A stretch of 64,000 bases of DNA from Paraburkholderia edwinii (GTDB lineage Bacteria > Pseudomonadota > Gammaproteobacteria > Burkholderiales > Burkholderiaceae). Position numbers and translations under genes: made by a program. The notes beneath the pieces are model-generated. The model was not told where the DNA came from, did not search any database, and saw only the letters and a program-made list of their open reading frames with translations. The stretch is taken from the NCBI RefSeq assembly GCF_019428685.1, contig NZ_CP080096.1, positions 2,232,001-2,296,000 on the forward strand, given 5' to 3'. The number at the start of each line of letters is the position of its first letter. Within the stretch, counting starts at the first letter, position 1. Below are positions 54,297-63,054 of the stretch, one piece after another.

Positions 54297-56285
54297 ATGT
54301 CCCGCCCTACTCCCACTGACGACACGACCCGCATCGCCATCGCCGGCGCGCCATTCGACGCGCTGTTTCCGGCCAGCTTCAGCGGCCGCGAAGCGCTGAG
54401 CGCGCTCGGCGAACTGAACCTGCGCGCAATCGGCGCGGCGCCGCCTCTGTCGCTATCGGGCTTTACCGGCCAGCATGCGACGCTCTCGCTCGAGTGGGAC
54501 ACGACACCGCGCCTGCTCGACGCGCTGTGCACACGCGCGGCGCAGTTGCCGTCGACCGTCGACGGCAGCCACTACGCGTTCGAACTGCGCCCCTGGCTGT
54601 GGCTGCTGACGCTCGCCTCGAACAACCGGATTTTTCAGGGCAAAACCACCCGGCAGATTATCGAAGCGGTGTTCGACGGAAACAACCTCACGGACTACTC
54701 ATTCAACCTGACCGGCAGCTACGAAGCGCGCGAATACTGCGTGCAGTACGCGCAAACCGATTTCGCGTTCGTCAGCTGGCTGTGCGAAGAGGAAGGCTGG
54801 TTCTATTTTTTTGCGCACAGCGACGGCAAGCACACGCTGACGATCGCCGACAACAATGACGCTTTCACGACGCTCGCGGGCGCAGCCACGCTGTCGTGCT
54901 CGCCAGCCCAGAGCGGCGGGCGCGAAACGGCGCAGGTGCTGTACTGCGAGATCGTTGAAGAAAGCGTGACCGGCGCGTTCGCGAGTTCCGACTACGCGTA
55001 CCTGACACCCGCCTCGCAACTGTATTCGCAGGCCCAGGCAGACAGCAGCGCACCGTCGATGTACGAATATCCGGGCCGCTACCAGACCAGTTCCGTAGGC
55101 TCGGCCGTCACCAAGCGCGGCATTGATGCGCGGCGCGGCGCGAAGCGGCGCCTGACCGGCGAAAGCGATTGCCGCGCGCTCGTGCCGGGCGGGCGATTTA
55201 CGCTGGCCGGACACGAGTCGGCCGACGCGAACGTCGAATGGATCGTATCGAGCGTGATTCACGACGCGGACCACGGCCAGTATCGCAATCGCTTCGAGGC
55301 ATTTCCGGCGGACACGAACTGGCGGCCGCCGCGCGTCACGCCACGCCCGCCGATGCCGACACAGACCGCGACCGTGGTCGGCAAGTCGGGCGAAGAACTG
55401 TGGACCGATCAATACGGGCGCGTGAAAGTGCAATTTCATTGGGACCGCGACGGCAAAAACGACGAGCAGAGTTCGTGCTGGATTCGCGTGGCGCAACCGT
55501 GGGCAAGCAAGCGCTTCGGCATGCAGTTCATGCCGCGCATCGGTGACGAAGTGGTCGTGACCTTCGTCGACGCGGATCCGGACCGGCCGCTTATAACGGG
55601 CAGCGTGTACAACGGTGCGAATCTGCCGCCGTATACGCTGCCGGACAATCAGACGCAATCAGGCATCAAGACCAGTACGTCGAAAGGCGGCGCCGGCTTC
55701 AACGAACTGCGCTTCGAAGACAAACAGGATAGCGAAGAAGTGTTTCTGCAGGCGCAGAAGGACCTGAACGCGAACGTGCTCAACGACGCAACATGGACCA
55801 TCGGCCACGATGAGACGAGCACGATCAAGCACGCGCGCACGCATACGGTGAAAGAAGGCGACGATACGTTGGTCGTCGAGCAAGGCAATCGCAGCGCGAC
55901 AGTCAAGACAGGCGACGAGACCGTCGATATCACGGGCGCGCGCACGGTCAAAGCGGGCGGCAACGAAACGCGCACGGTGGGCGGCAATCTCGATCAGACC
56001 ATCACGGGCAACATGACGCTCACCGTGAACGGCAATCTGACCATCAAGGTCAGCGGGACACTCTCGATGCAAAGCACCGGCAACCTGAGCGCGAAAAGCG
56101 ACGGCTCGATCACGAACCAGGCGGCGCTGTCGCTGACCAATCAGGCCGGCACGTCGCTGACGAACAAGTCGGACGGCACGCTTTCCAACGAGGGCCAAAG
56201 CGTGACGAACAAGGGCGCTGCCCAGCAGACCGTGGACGGCGGCGGCATGCTGATCGTCAAGGGTGGCATCGTGAAGATCAACTGA
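54297..56285 (+). CDS. vgrG: T6SS spike protein VgrG (TssI)
   Basis: A 662-residue VgrG. The N-terminal gp27-like part has FSGREALSALGELNLRAIG, the NRIFQGKTTRQIIEAVFDGN strand-helix and YCVQYAQTDFAFVSWLCEEEGW. The gp5 OB-fold is clear: TDQYGRVKVQFHWDRDG, SCWIRVAQPWASKRFGMQF and VTFVDADPDRPLITGSVYNG. The C-terminus is a needle of Gly-Asn-type repeats (GNLDQTITGNMTLTVNGNL) ending in a Thr/Asn/Gln-rich stretch. No toxin domain is fused. I chose the ATG at 54297; 74 bases separate it from clpV. It is followed by the MORN-like gene. Confidence 0.97.
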   Translation: MSRPTPTDDTTRIAIAGAPFDALFPASFSGREALSALGELNLRAIGAAPPLSLSGFTGQHATLSLEWDTTPRLLDALCTRAAQLPSTVDGSHYAFELRPWLWLLTLASNNRIFQGKTTRQIIEAVFDGNNLTDYSFNLTGSYEAREYCVQYAQTDFAFVSWLCEEEGWFYFFAHSDGKHTLTIADNNDAFTTLAGAATLSCSPAQSGGRETAQVLYCEIVEESVTGAFASSDYAYLTPASQLYSQAQADSSAPSMYEYPGRYQTSSVGSAVTKRGIDARRGAKRRLTGESDCRALVPGGRFTLAGHESADANVEWIVSSVIHDADHGQYRNRFEAFPADTNWRPPRVTPRPPMPTQTATVVGKSGEELWTDQYGRVKVQFHWDRDGKNDEQSSCWIRVAQPWASKRFGMQFMPRIGDEVVVTFVDADPDRPLITGSVYNGANLPPYTLPDNQTQSGIKTSTSKGGAGFNELRFEDKQDSEEVFLQAQKDLNANVLNDATWTIGHDETSTIKHARTHTVKEGDDTLVVEQGNRSATVKTGDETVDITGARTVKAGGNETRTVGGNLDQTITGNMTLTVNGNLTIKVSGTLSMQSTGNLSAKSDGSITNQAALSLTNQAGTSLTNKSDGTLSNEGQSVTNKGAAQQTVDGGGMLIVKGGIVKIN

Positions 56286-56295
56286 TGCGGCGGCC

Positions 56296-56862
56296 ATGAC
56301 ACAGGCGCAATCACGTATGCAGAACGTGTCGATCGAGCGCGGCGACGCCCGTATCGATGGCACGACGCTCGACGGCGAACTGCACGGCACCGCACGCGTG
56401 TCGGCTGACGGCGTCGTCATCGCGGTGATGAACTACTCGCAAGGCGTGCTGCATGGGCCCACTACGATGATGCGTCCGGACGGCTCGCGTGCCGCGCAAC
56501 TTCATTACGCGAACGGCAAGCTCGACGGTAAAGCGATTTATTACCTGCAGGATGGCGCCGTGCAACGCGAAGCGCACTATGCGCAGGGACTGCTGCACGG
56601 CGAATGCAAAACGTGGCTGCCGGACGGCACCTTGCTTGAGCACGCGGTGTATCGGCAAGGCAAGCTGCAAGGCCTGCTGCAGCGGTTTCATCCGAATCGT
56701 AACCTCGCGGAACGGCAGGTGTTCAATGCGGGCAAGCCCGTCGCGCCCGCGGAGCGCTATGCGAGCGACGGCCGGCCGCTCGATGCGCAAGGCAAGCCGA
56801 TGCCGCGCTGGAAACAATGGTGGCGCGGCGTATTTGGACCGCCGGCCGCGACATCGGGTTGA
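56296..56862 (+). CDS. MORN-repeat (YwqK-type antitoxin-like) protein next to vgrG
   Basis: A 188-residue cytoplasmic protein. It has at least four MORN-like units, each a strand pair of the form YxxGxLHGxxxxxxxDGxxxxxxxY: NYSQGVLHGPTTMMRPDG, HYANGKLDGKAIYYLQDG, HYAQGLLHGECKTWLPDG, VYRQGKLQGLLQRFHPN. Such proteins are often annotated as YwqK-family antitoxins. It begins ten bases after vgrG, so it is co-transcribed. It could be an adaptor that loads cargo on VgrG, or an immunity protein whose toxin is elsewhere. The tail PRWKQWWRGVFG is amphipathic. Confidence 0.82.
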   Translation: MTQAQSRMQNVSIERGDARIDGTTLDGELHGTARVSADGVVIAVMNYSQGVLHGPTTMMRPDGSRAAQLHYANGKLDGKAIYYLQDGAVQREAHYAQGLLHGECKTWLPDGTLLEHAVYRQGKLQGLLQRFHPNRNLAERQVFNAGKPVAPAERYASDGRPLDAQGKPMPRWKQWWRGVFGPPAATSG

Positions 56863-56874
56863 TCCGACGTCGCC

Positions 56875-57270
56875 TTACGGCGCTAGCGTGCTGGTTTGCC
56901 CCGGCTGCGCAACTTTGATCACCCCGCCCCACATGCACATCAGCATGCCTTGCGCGTTGAGTGCGGGCATCGATCCGATCAGCAATGTCGGCGAGCCGCC
57001 GGGAACCCACGGTGTGGTGGTAGCGGGCACGCACGGCATCGGCGTGAACACGCCGAGCGCCGCTGCGGTAGCGGCAATCACCGTGGGATTGGCTGCGCTC
57101 TGGCACATCCCGAATGGCGTGATGTTGACGATCGGAATCGAATCGGCAACTGTCGCGGCCGGTACGCCGCCCACTAGCGTGCGGTTGGTCGGCAACACGT
57201 TCAGCGTTGCTGGCGCGGCGCCGAATGAGCATTGCAGCATGGCTCCGGCGCAAACTTGCGGACTTGACAT
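56875..57270 (-). CDS. DUF4280 PAAR-like spike-tip protein
   Basis: A 131-residue protein of the DUF4280 family: SPQVCAGAMLQCSFGAAP, LPTNRTLVGGVPAATVADS, ITPFGMCQSAANPTV and PTLLIGSMPALNAQGMLMCMWGG. Repeated MxC and GxxP words give the PAAR-like trimeric cone that caps VgrG and can carry effectors. It has no toxin extension. I chose the ATG at 57270 (MSSPQVCAG). It points against the vgrG-MORN pair with a 12-base gap between stops, so it needs its own promoter in 57271-57568. The cone fold of DUF4280 is established for related proteins; use as T6SS tip here is inferred from place. Confidence 0.88.
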   Translation of the reverse strand: MSSPQVCAGAMLQCSFGAAPATLNVLPTNRTLVGGVPAATVADSIPIVNITPFGMCQSAANPTVIAATAAALGVFTPMPCVPATTTPWVPGGSPTLLIGSMPALNAQGMLMCMWGGVIKVAQPGQTSTLAP

Positions 57271-57568
57271 GAGTCGTGTCCCGTCTGGATGGAAGATGGG
57301 ATTATGACGGGGATTTACAAAGCAAGCCTGTAAAGCAAGCCATCCGAAGCGAATCGCGCGGAGATTTTTCGAGCGATGGTGCGATCGTCCAGATTCCTGC
57401 ACGCAGCTTCCCGTCAATCAGCCTTGCCTAACCGCGCAATGCGGCTAACCATTGCATTCCCCCCAAAGGGTGACTGTCAAACACATCGTTCGCCGGATAT
57501 TCGCAGTTTCACACGATATTCACGCGGTGGCCCGATATTCGCCCTCAAACGATTCTTTCGAACTCCGT

Positions 57569-58528
57569 ATGTCCATTCCGGCTTCCTTTTTCGGTATCGT
57601 GCTGGGTCTTGTCGGCCTCGGCAATAACTGGCGCGGTGCGGTGCGTTTGTGGGGCATGCCGCCTGTCATCGGCGAGATCATCATGGCCGCCGCATTCGCA
57701 ATCTGGGCGCTGCTCGTGATTTGCTACATCCTCAAGTGGGTCGGGCAACGCCAAGCCGCGCTCGCGGAATCGCAGCATCCGGTGCAGTGCTGCTTTATCG
57801 GCCTCATCCCCGCGACCACGGCGCTGATGGGCCTGGTTCTCGCCCCTTATAACCACGACCTCGCCAATCTCGCCTTATTGCTGGGCGGCGCGGGGCACGT
57901 TGCGTTTAGCGTATGGCGCGTCGGCGCAATGCTGCAAGGCGACCGCGAGATCGTCACCATCACGCCGGTTGCCTATCTGCCTTCCGTCGCCGGCAACTTT
58001 ATCGTTGCGATAACCGCAGGCGCACTCGGTTACGCCTCGTGGGGCCTGCTGTTCTTCGGCGCAGGCCTCTTTATGTGGCTGGCGATGGAATCGATCATCG
58101 TGAACCGCTTGCTGCACGCCGCACCGTTGCAGCCGCCGCTGCGCCCGACACTCGGCATTCAGCTCGCACCGCCCGTCGTGGCAGTGACCGCCTGGCTTGC
58201 CAACACGCAAGGCGCCCCTGAAATGCTGCTGCAAGCCACCTGGGGCTATGGAATCTTTCAGTTGCTCCTGCTGATCCGGCTGCTGCCGTGGATCTTCAAA
58301 CAACCGTTCGCACCGTCTTACTGGGCATTTACCTTCGGTCTGACCGCGCTTTCAGGCGGCGGTATTCAGATGACACTGCGCGGCGCGAAAGGCGCGATTA
58401 CCGAACTGACGCCGGCTCTCTTCGTCTTCACCAACCTTGCGCTCGGCGCCATCATCGTCGGCACTTTAGCGCTGCTGCTGCAGCGCAAGTTGTTGCCGCA
58501 AACACAAGTCGCCGGGCCTGCACGCTAA
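57569..58528 (+). CDS. tehA: TehA-type membrane transporter (TDT/SLAC1 family)
   Basis: A 319-residue inner-membrane protein with about ten helices. It follows TehA of Escherichia coli closely by eye: SIPASFFGIVLGLVGLGNNW, HPVQCCFIGLIPATTALMG, YLPSVAGNFIVAITAGALGY, FFGAGLFMWLAMESIIVNRL, TLGIQLAPPVVAVTAWLA and YWAFTFGLTALSGGGIQM. TehA is a SLAC1-like anion channel that gives tellurite resistance in excess. No tehB methyltransferase is beside it. I chose the ATG at 57569, which matches the family N-terminus; the earlier open frame is unrelated. A porin remnant follows its stop at once. Confidence 0.93.
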   Translation: MSIPASFFGIVLGLVGLGNNWRGAVRLWGMPPVIGEIIMAAAFAIWALLVICYILKWVGQRQAALAESQHPVQCCFIGLIPATTALMGLVLAPYNHDLANLALLLGGAGHVAFSVWRVGAMLQGDREIVTITPVAYLPSVAGNFIVAITAGALGYASWGLLFFGAGLFMWLAMESIIVNRLLHAAPLQPPLRPTLGIQLAPPVVAVTAWLANTQGAPEMLLQATWGYGIFQLLLLIRLLPWIFKQPFAPSYWAFTFGLTALSGGGIQMTLRGAKGAITELTPALFVFTNLALGAIIVGTLALLLQRKLLPQTQVAGPAR

Positions 58529-59057
58529 GGAAAAAGCAAGCGCAAATGACCTCAACCCATCGGGCGCCCTCACCAACGGCGACAGCGACGCGGTGATCAC
58601 CGGCGCGCGCGAACAGATCTGGGGCCTCGGCGGCAAGTATAGTTTCGGCGCCTCGTCCGTCGGTTTCGTATGGACCCATTCGGCGACCGACGATCCGACC
58701 AGCGTATTTGAGGGCGGCAATCTCGTGCCGCTGGCCGGCAGCAGTCTGCGCTTCGACAACTTCGAGATCAACGGCCGCTACTTCGTGACTCGCGCATTGA
58801 GTCTCGCCGCATCGTACACATTCACCGACGGGCATTTCGATTCCGCAAGCGCCGATCTTCATCCGAAGTGGCACGAGTCGATCGCGCAGGCGGACTATTC
58901 GTTCAGCAAGCGGACCGATGTCTATCTGGAAGGCCTCTATCAGGTCGTCACCGGCGGCGGCGCAGACGATGTATTCAACGCATCGATCTTCAATGTCCCG
59001 CCCTCCGCGGACAATCGCCAACTGTTGCTGGTCGTCGGCTTGCGACACGTGTTCTGA
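58527..59057 (+). pseudogene. porin remnant, C-terminal half
   Basis: Right after the tehA stop the sequence reads as the second half of a Burkholderia-type porin: SANDLNPSGALTNGDSDAV, GLGGKYSFGASSVGFVWTHS, LRFDNFEINGRYFVTRALSL, YTFTDGHFDSASADLHPKWH and SKRTDVYLEGLYQVVTGG, ending in Phe (GLRHVF). About 200 N-terminal residues, including the signal peptide, are missing, and there is no start codon with a ribosome binding site at the junction. It resembles the intact porin at 15853-16998 over KRTDVYLEGxYQ. A deletion fused this remnant to the end of tehA. Confidence 0.85.
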
Positions 59058-59175
59058 AGGCGGTCGATTTGCCCCGGGGAATCAAACGCCAGGCCCTTAA
59101 GGAATATGACAGCGACGCCGCGTGTTCAGATTAGTACCGTGCGCATGCACACTGACCGCCTGGAACGCCGCGACC

Positions 59176-60372
59176 ATGGAATTCGCCGACTTTAAAACCG
59201 CGTCATTTTTCGACAACCCGTATCCCGTTTATGCCAGCCTGCGAGCGGAGGGTCCCATCGTGTCGATCGCGCCGAACATGATGATGACCGGGCACTACGA
59301 CATCGTCGACGCATTGCTTCACGACCGCCGCATCGGCAAAGCGTATCTGGAGAGTGTGCGCGCACGGTATGGCGAAGCCGCCGCGGAACAGCCCGTGTTC
59401 CAGAACGTAAGCCGCACGATGTTCTCGATCAATCCCCCCGCCCATACGTCTTTGCGCAGCCTGATGATGAAGGCGTTCAACGCGCGCCAAATCGAGTCGA
59501 TTCGCGAAATCGCACGCGCGACGGCGAACGAACTGATCGATGCGATAGCGAAAACCGACGGCGCGGACCTGATGGCAAGCTATGCGTCGCCGCTGCCCAT
59601 CCGGATTATCTGCCGCATGCTGGACGTCCCTGTCGAAGATGCCGGGGCGCTCGCGAATGCCACCAGCGAGATGGTGCGCGTGCTCGACGCGGTACCGATT
59701 CCGCTCGATGAACTCGCGGGCCCGAACGAGGCCTGCGCGACACTCGAACGGTATTTCGCCGACGTCATCGAAGCGCGCCGCAGCAAGCCGGGCGACGATC
59801 TGATCTCGCTGTTGCTGCGCATCGAGGACAGTGGCGTAAAGATGACCGAAGAAGACATCATCGCGAACGTGATCCTGCTGTTCAATGCGGGCCATGAAAC
59901 GACGTCGAATATGCTCGGAAATTCGCTGGTCGCGCTGCATCGTCATCCGGAACAACTGCATGCACTGAGGCAGCATCCCGATCGCACCGCTCAGGCCGTG
60001 TTCGAATGCGCGCGCTACGACACCTCGGTCCAGTCCACGGTCCGCACCGCGCTTGAAGACGTCGAGATCGGCGGCACGACGATTCCGCGCGGCACCATCA
60101 TCATGACCATGCTCGGCTCCGCCAACCGCGACCCCGCGAAATTCAGCGATCCGGACCGGCTCGACATTAGCCGCGACGACGCGCGGCTCATCTCGTTCGG
60201 CGCGGGCATTCACCACTGCCTCGGCTATCGGCTTGCGCTGCTCCAGCTCGAAACTGCAATGAAAGTGCTGCTCGAGCGCTTGCCCCGGCTTCATCTGACG
60301 AATCTCGATAGTCTGCAGTGGCGCCGCCACGGCAATCTGCGAGGGGTCAAGGCATTGGCCGCGCACTGGTGA
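59176..60372 (+). CDS. cytochrome P450
   Basis: A 398-residue soluble P450 of bacterial class. It starts MEFADFKTASFFDNPYPVY. The I-helix has LLFNAGHETTSNMLG, with the acid-alcohol Glu-Thr pair, the K-helix ExxR is ECARYDTSVQ and the heme loop is FGAGIHHCLGYRLA with the ligand Cys348. SRTMFSINPPAHTSLRSLM is the C-helix region. All essential motifs are intact. I chose the ATG at 59176 (family-like start) over an upstream one at 59122. No ferredoxin or reductase is next to it; substrate unknown. It follows a porin remnant and stands alone. Confidence 0.95.
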   Translation: MEFADFKTASFFDNPYPVYASLRAEGPIVSIAPNMMMTGHYDIVDALLHDRRIGKAYLESVRARYGEAAAEQPVFQNVSRTMFSINPPAHTSLRSLMMKAFNARQIESIREIARATANELIDAIAKTDGADLMASYASPLPIRIICRMLDVPVEDAGALANATSEMVRVLDAVPIPLDELAGPNEACATLERYFADVIEARRSKPGDDLISLLLRIEDSGVKMTEEDIIANVILLFNAGHETTSNMLGNSLVALHRHPEQLHALRQHPDRTAQAVFECARYDTSVQSTVRTALEDVEIGGTTIPRGTIIMTMLGSANRDPAKFSDPDRLDISRDDARLISFGAGIHHCLGYRLALLQLETAMKVLLERLPRLHLTNLDSLQWRRHGNLRGVKALAAHW

Positions 60373-60457
60373 ATTCGTGGTGCGATGTATCCGGCATGGC
60401 AGGCACGCCACATGCACGAGGCAATCCGTCTCAGGTGCGCTTCTGACGGAGGGGGCC

Positions 60458-60712
60458 ATGCATCAGTCGTGCAAGCCGTACCGCGGATATGCGATTGAAG
60501 TGCGTGTCACGCCAAGCCATGTCATTGCGTTTAGGGGCATGCAGCGCCGCTACGCCGTGTCGTGGTCGATCTATTCAACAGACGATGGACTCGCGCCCGT
60601 GGCAAGTTTTCCGGAGCGTGTCGATTTTATTTCCCACGACGGGGCCTTCCTTTACGGCGAGAAACGCGCGCAGGCGTTTATCCACTGCATGTTTGCGTGC
60701 GAATCGAAATAG
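60458..60712 (+). CDS. small hypothetical protein
   Basis: An 84-residue frame with an excellent ribosome binding site (GGAGGGGGCC before ATG). The product begins MHQSCKPYRGYAIEVRVTPS, continues FRGMQRRYAVSWSIYSTDDG and ends GEKRAQAFIHCMFACESK. It has no signal peptide or membrane segment; Tyr, His and Cys are frequent. It looks like a small alpha/beta protein in which strands RGYAIEVRV and RYAVSWSIY are followed by a helix at RAQAFIHCMF. I recognise no function. It stands between the P450 and the FCD regulator, both on the same strand. Confidence 0.7.
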   Translation: MHQSCKPYRGYAIEVRVTPSHVIAFRGMQRRYAVSWSIYSTDDGLAPVASFPERVDFISHDGAFLYGEKRAQAFIHCMFACESK

Positions 60713-60837
60713 GCGCCACGCGCCGTCGGGCTTTGCTTGCTCCGGCACTGATAGTATTTTATGATCACAAAAATCACTTAACGGATTCGCGCGCTTACGC
60801 CACGGCGCGGATCGCCCGCGTGCGAAACACGTCCGGA

Positions 60838-61815
60838 ATGAACACCGCTTCCCTTACCTCCCTGCAAGTCCGAATCGCGCGCGACATCGTCGCGCTGGTT
60901 CGTCGCGACGTCCGGCCCGTCGGCTATCACCTCGCGGAGACGCAGCTCGCGCGCGAAATCGGCACATCGCGTTCGCCGGTGAAAGCCGCGCTCGAATATC
61001 TCGCCGAACTCGGCGTCGTCACGCACGACGCGAATCGCGGCTTTTTCCTCGCCGGCGATTCGTCGTCGTTGACGGACGTTGCCGAGCAGTTCGCGTCATC
61101 GCCTGACGAGCCGCTTTACCTCAGCATCGCAAGCGACCGCCTCGCCGGCAAGCTGCCCGATGAAGTCGGCGAAGCCGAACTGATGCGCCGCTATAACGTC
61201 GCGCGCACGACACTGCGCAAGGTGCTGTCGCGCATCGCCCGCGAAGGCTGGATTGAGCAAGGCGTCGGTCATGGCTGGCGCTTTCTCGGCATGATCGATT
61301 CGCCCGACGCTTATGACGAAAGCTTCGTGTTCCGTCAATCGATCGAGGTGACGGGTCTGCTAAGTCCAGCGTTCCGCTATGACCCGAAGCATCTCGAGGA
61401 AATTCGCGCCGAACAGCAGCGCATTGTCGACGGCGGCTGGTCCACGATGACTGCCGCGGAACTGTTCGACGCGAACAGTCATTTTCATGAAGCGGTCGCC
61501 CGATGGTCGGGCAACCGCTTTATTTACGATTCGGTGCGCCGTATCAACCAGTTGCGCCGGCTCGTCGAATACAGCCAGACCACTAACCGCAAGCCGCGCA
61601 AGGGCCAGGCCGAAGAACATCTCGCGATGCTCGATGCGATCGCGCGGGCCGATCTGTTCGGCGCGGCGGCACTGATGCGCAGCCATCTCGACGGCGCCCG
61701 GCGGCTTAAGAGCCCGGGCGCGCAGGCCTTCAGCGGCGGCGGCGCGCGTACGCCCTCTCGTGCCGAGGGCGCGGCCGGCGCCGGCCGCGCTGGACGCACA
61801 AGCCGCACGCGCTAG
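60838..61815 (+). CDS. GntR/FCD-type regulator with two winged helices
   Basis: A 325-residue regulator with an unusual layout. There are two GntR-like winged helices: HLAETQLAREIGTSRSPVKA with LEYLAELGVVTH, and LPDEVGEAELMRRYNVARTT with LSRIAREGWIEQGVGHGW. Then an FCD ligand-binding domain follows (ELFDANSHFHEAVARWSGN, FIYDSVRRINQLRRL) with metal-type His residues, and an Ala/Gly/Arg-rich tail. Typical FadR-class proteins have one winged helix. The ATG at 60838 fits. It ends 38 bases before the LDH2-type gene on the same strand and likely controls it and the convergent transporter. Confidence 0.88.
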   Translation: MNTASLTSLQVRIARDIVALVRRDVRPVGYHLAETQLAREIGTSRSPVKAALEYLAELGVVTHDANRGFFLAGDSSSLTDVAEQFASSPDEPLYLSIASDRLAGKLPDEVGEAELMRRYNVARTTLRKVLSRIAREGWIEQGVGHGWRFLGMIDSPDAYDESFVFRQSIEVTGLLSPAFRYDPKHLEEIRAEQQRIVDGGWSTMTAAELFDANSHFHEAVARWSGNRFIYDSVRRINQLRRLVEYSQTTNRKPRKGQAEEHLAMLDAIARADLFGAAALMRSHLDGARRLKSPGAQAFSGGGARTPSRAEGAAGAGRAGRTSRTR

Positions 61816-61852
61816 GCGTGCCGGCATCGTTTGCACAAAGGAGCTTGCCGAA

Positions 61853-62923
61853 GTGAGTACGACCCCTACCCGCGAATTTCAACGCGTTGACCCCGACACG
61901 CTGTGCGACTTCGTCACCACCGTTTACCAGTCTGCCGGCGCGAGCGCCGAAGACGCGTTCGTTGCCGCCGACGCCATGGTTCAGGCCGATCTGTGGGGCC
62001 ACCAGTCGCACGGCGTGCTGCGGCTCGGCTGGTACTACGCGCGGCTGCGCTCGGGCGCGATGCGCACGCAAACGAACCTGTCGTTCCCGATCGACGCCGG
62101 TGCGGTCGCGGTGATGGACGGCGGCGACAGCATCGGCCCGGTGGTCGCGAAACATGCAGCGCTTGATGCGATCCGGCGCGCGAAGGCGCATGGCATCGGC
62201 GCGGTGTCGGTGCGCTACTCGAATCACTTCGGCACTTGCATGTACTTCACGCGCATGGCCGCCGAGCAGGATTGCATCATGCTGGTCACGACCAACGGCG
62301 GCCCGAACATGGCGCCGTGGGGCGGCCTGAAAAAGATGATCGGCACCAATCCGTGGTCGGTGGCGGTGCCGGCCGGCCGCTACGCGCCGATGATTATGGA
62401 CGTCGCAAATTCGGGCGTCGCGCGCGGCAAGATTTTTCTCGCGCAAACGCGACACGAAGAAATACCGATTGGCTGGGCGATCGATTCGAAAGGCCGCCCC
62501 ACGACCGACCCGACCGAGGCGCTGCAGGGCTTTATCCTGCCGATGGCTGGGCACAAGGGTTACGCGATCGGCATGATCGTCGATGTGCTGTCGGGCGTGC
62601 TGTCGGGCAGCGGCTTTATGGACGAAGTGCATGGCCCTTACGATCCGGTCAATCGCAGCTGCGCCGGGCATCTGATGATCGCGCTCAACGTCAGCGCGTT
62701 TCAGCCGATCGACGAGTTTCGCGCGCGCATGGAACGCTATATCGATACGCTGAAAAAGGTGCCGCTGGCCGAAGGCGCCGACGAAGTGTTTTATCCCGGC
62801 GAGCGGGAAGCGCGCGCGCATGAGCAGCAGATTGTCGAGGGCATTCTGCTGCCCGCGGATACGTTCGGTGTGCTCGATAAGGTCGCTGCGGAAGCCGGGG
62901 TTGCGCCGGTGGCGCGCGATTGA
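61853..62923 (+). CDS. LDH2-family (malate/lactate/ureidoglycolate-type) dehydrogenase
   Basis: A 356-residue NAD(P)-dependent oxidoreductase of the Ldh2/YbiC fold. Landmarks are DLWGHQSHGVLRLGWYYARL with the catalytic His, AVSVRYSNHFGTCMYFT, NGGPNMAPWGGLKKMIGTNPW, the MDVANSGVARGKIFLA loop and LPMAGHKGYAIGMIVDVLSG. The start is GTG at 61853 with AAAGGAG nine bases upstream; earlier open frame overlaps the regulator. Family members oxidise or reduce 2-hydroxy acids. It is paired with an FCD regulator and next to a convergent MFS transporter, so it probably oxidises an imported hydroxy acid or sugar acid. Confidence 0.93.
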   Translation: MSTTPTREFQRVDPDTLCDFVTTVYQSAGASAEDAFVAADAMVQADLWGHQSHGVLRLGWYYARLRSGAMRTQTNLSFPIDAGAVAVMDGGDSIGPVVAKHAALDAIRRAKAHGIGAVSVRYSNHFGTCMYFTRMAAEQDCIMLVTTNGGPNMAPWGGLKKMIGTNPWSVAVPAGRYAPMIMDVANSGVARGKIFLAQTRHEEIPIGWAIDSKGRPTTDPTEALQGFILPMAGHKGYAIGMIVDVLSGVLSGSGFMDEVHGPYDPVNRSCAGHLMIALNVSAFQPIDEFRARMERYIDTLKKVPLAEGADEVFYPGEREARAHEQQIVEGILLPADTFGVLDKVAAEAGVAPVARD

Positions 62924-62995
62924 TACGCGTTGTGTGGGCGGCGTGCTTCGCCGCCCTTCCCTGGTCTTTTTAGCGCGGTGCTCCGCGCCGCGTGT

Positions 62996-63054
62996 TTTAG
63001 CTCCGTGTATTCAGCTCCACACGTTTCAGCTCAACGCGTTTCAACTCCGCGCCG
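62996..63054. repeat. 15-bp imperfect tandem repeats between convergent genes
   Basis: Copies TTCAGCTCCACACGT (63010-63024) and TTCAGCTCAACGCGT (63025-63039), with weaker ones on either side (62996-63009 and 63040-63054), fill the gap between the LDH2 gene and the MFS gene. The last copy runs into the C-terminal codons of the transporter. It may be a slippage product or a decayed terminator. Confidence 0.5.

Noticed and set aside
59203..60459. 418-residue minus-strand frame opposite the P450
   Set aside because: Antisense frame; the P450 heme and I-helix motifs fix the coding strand.
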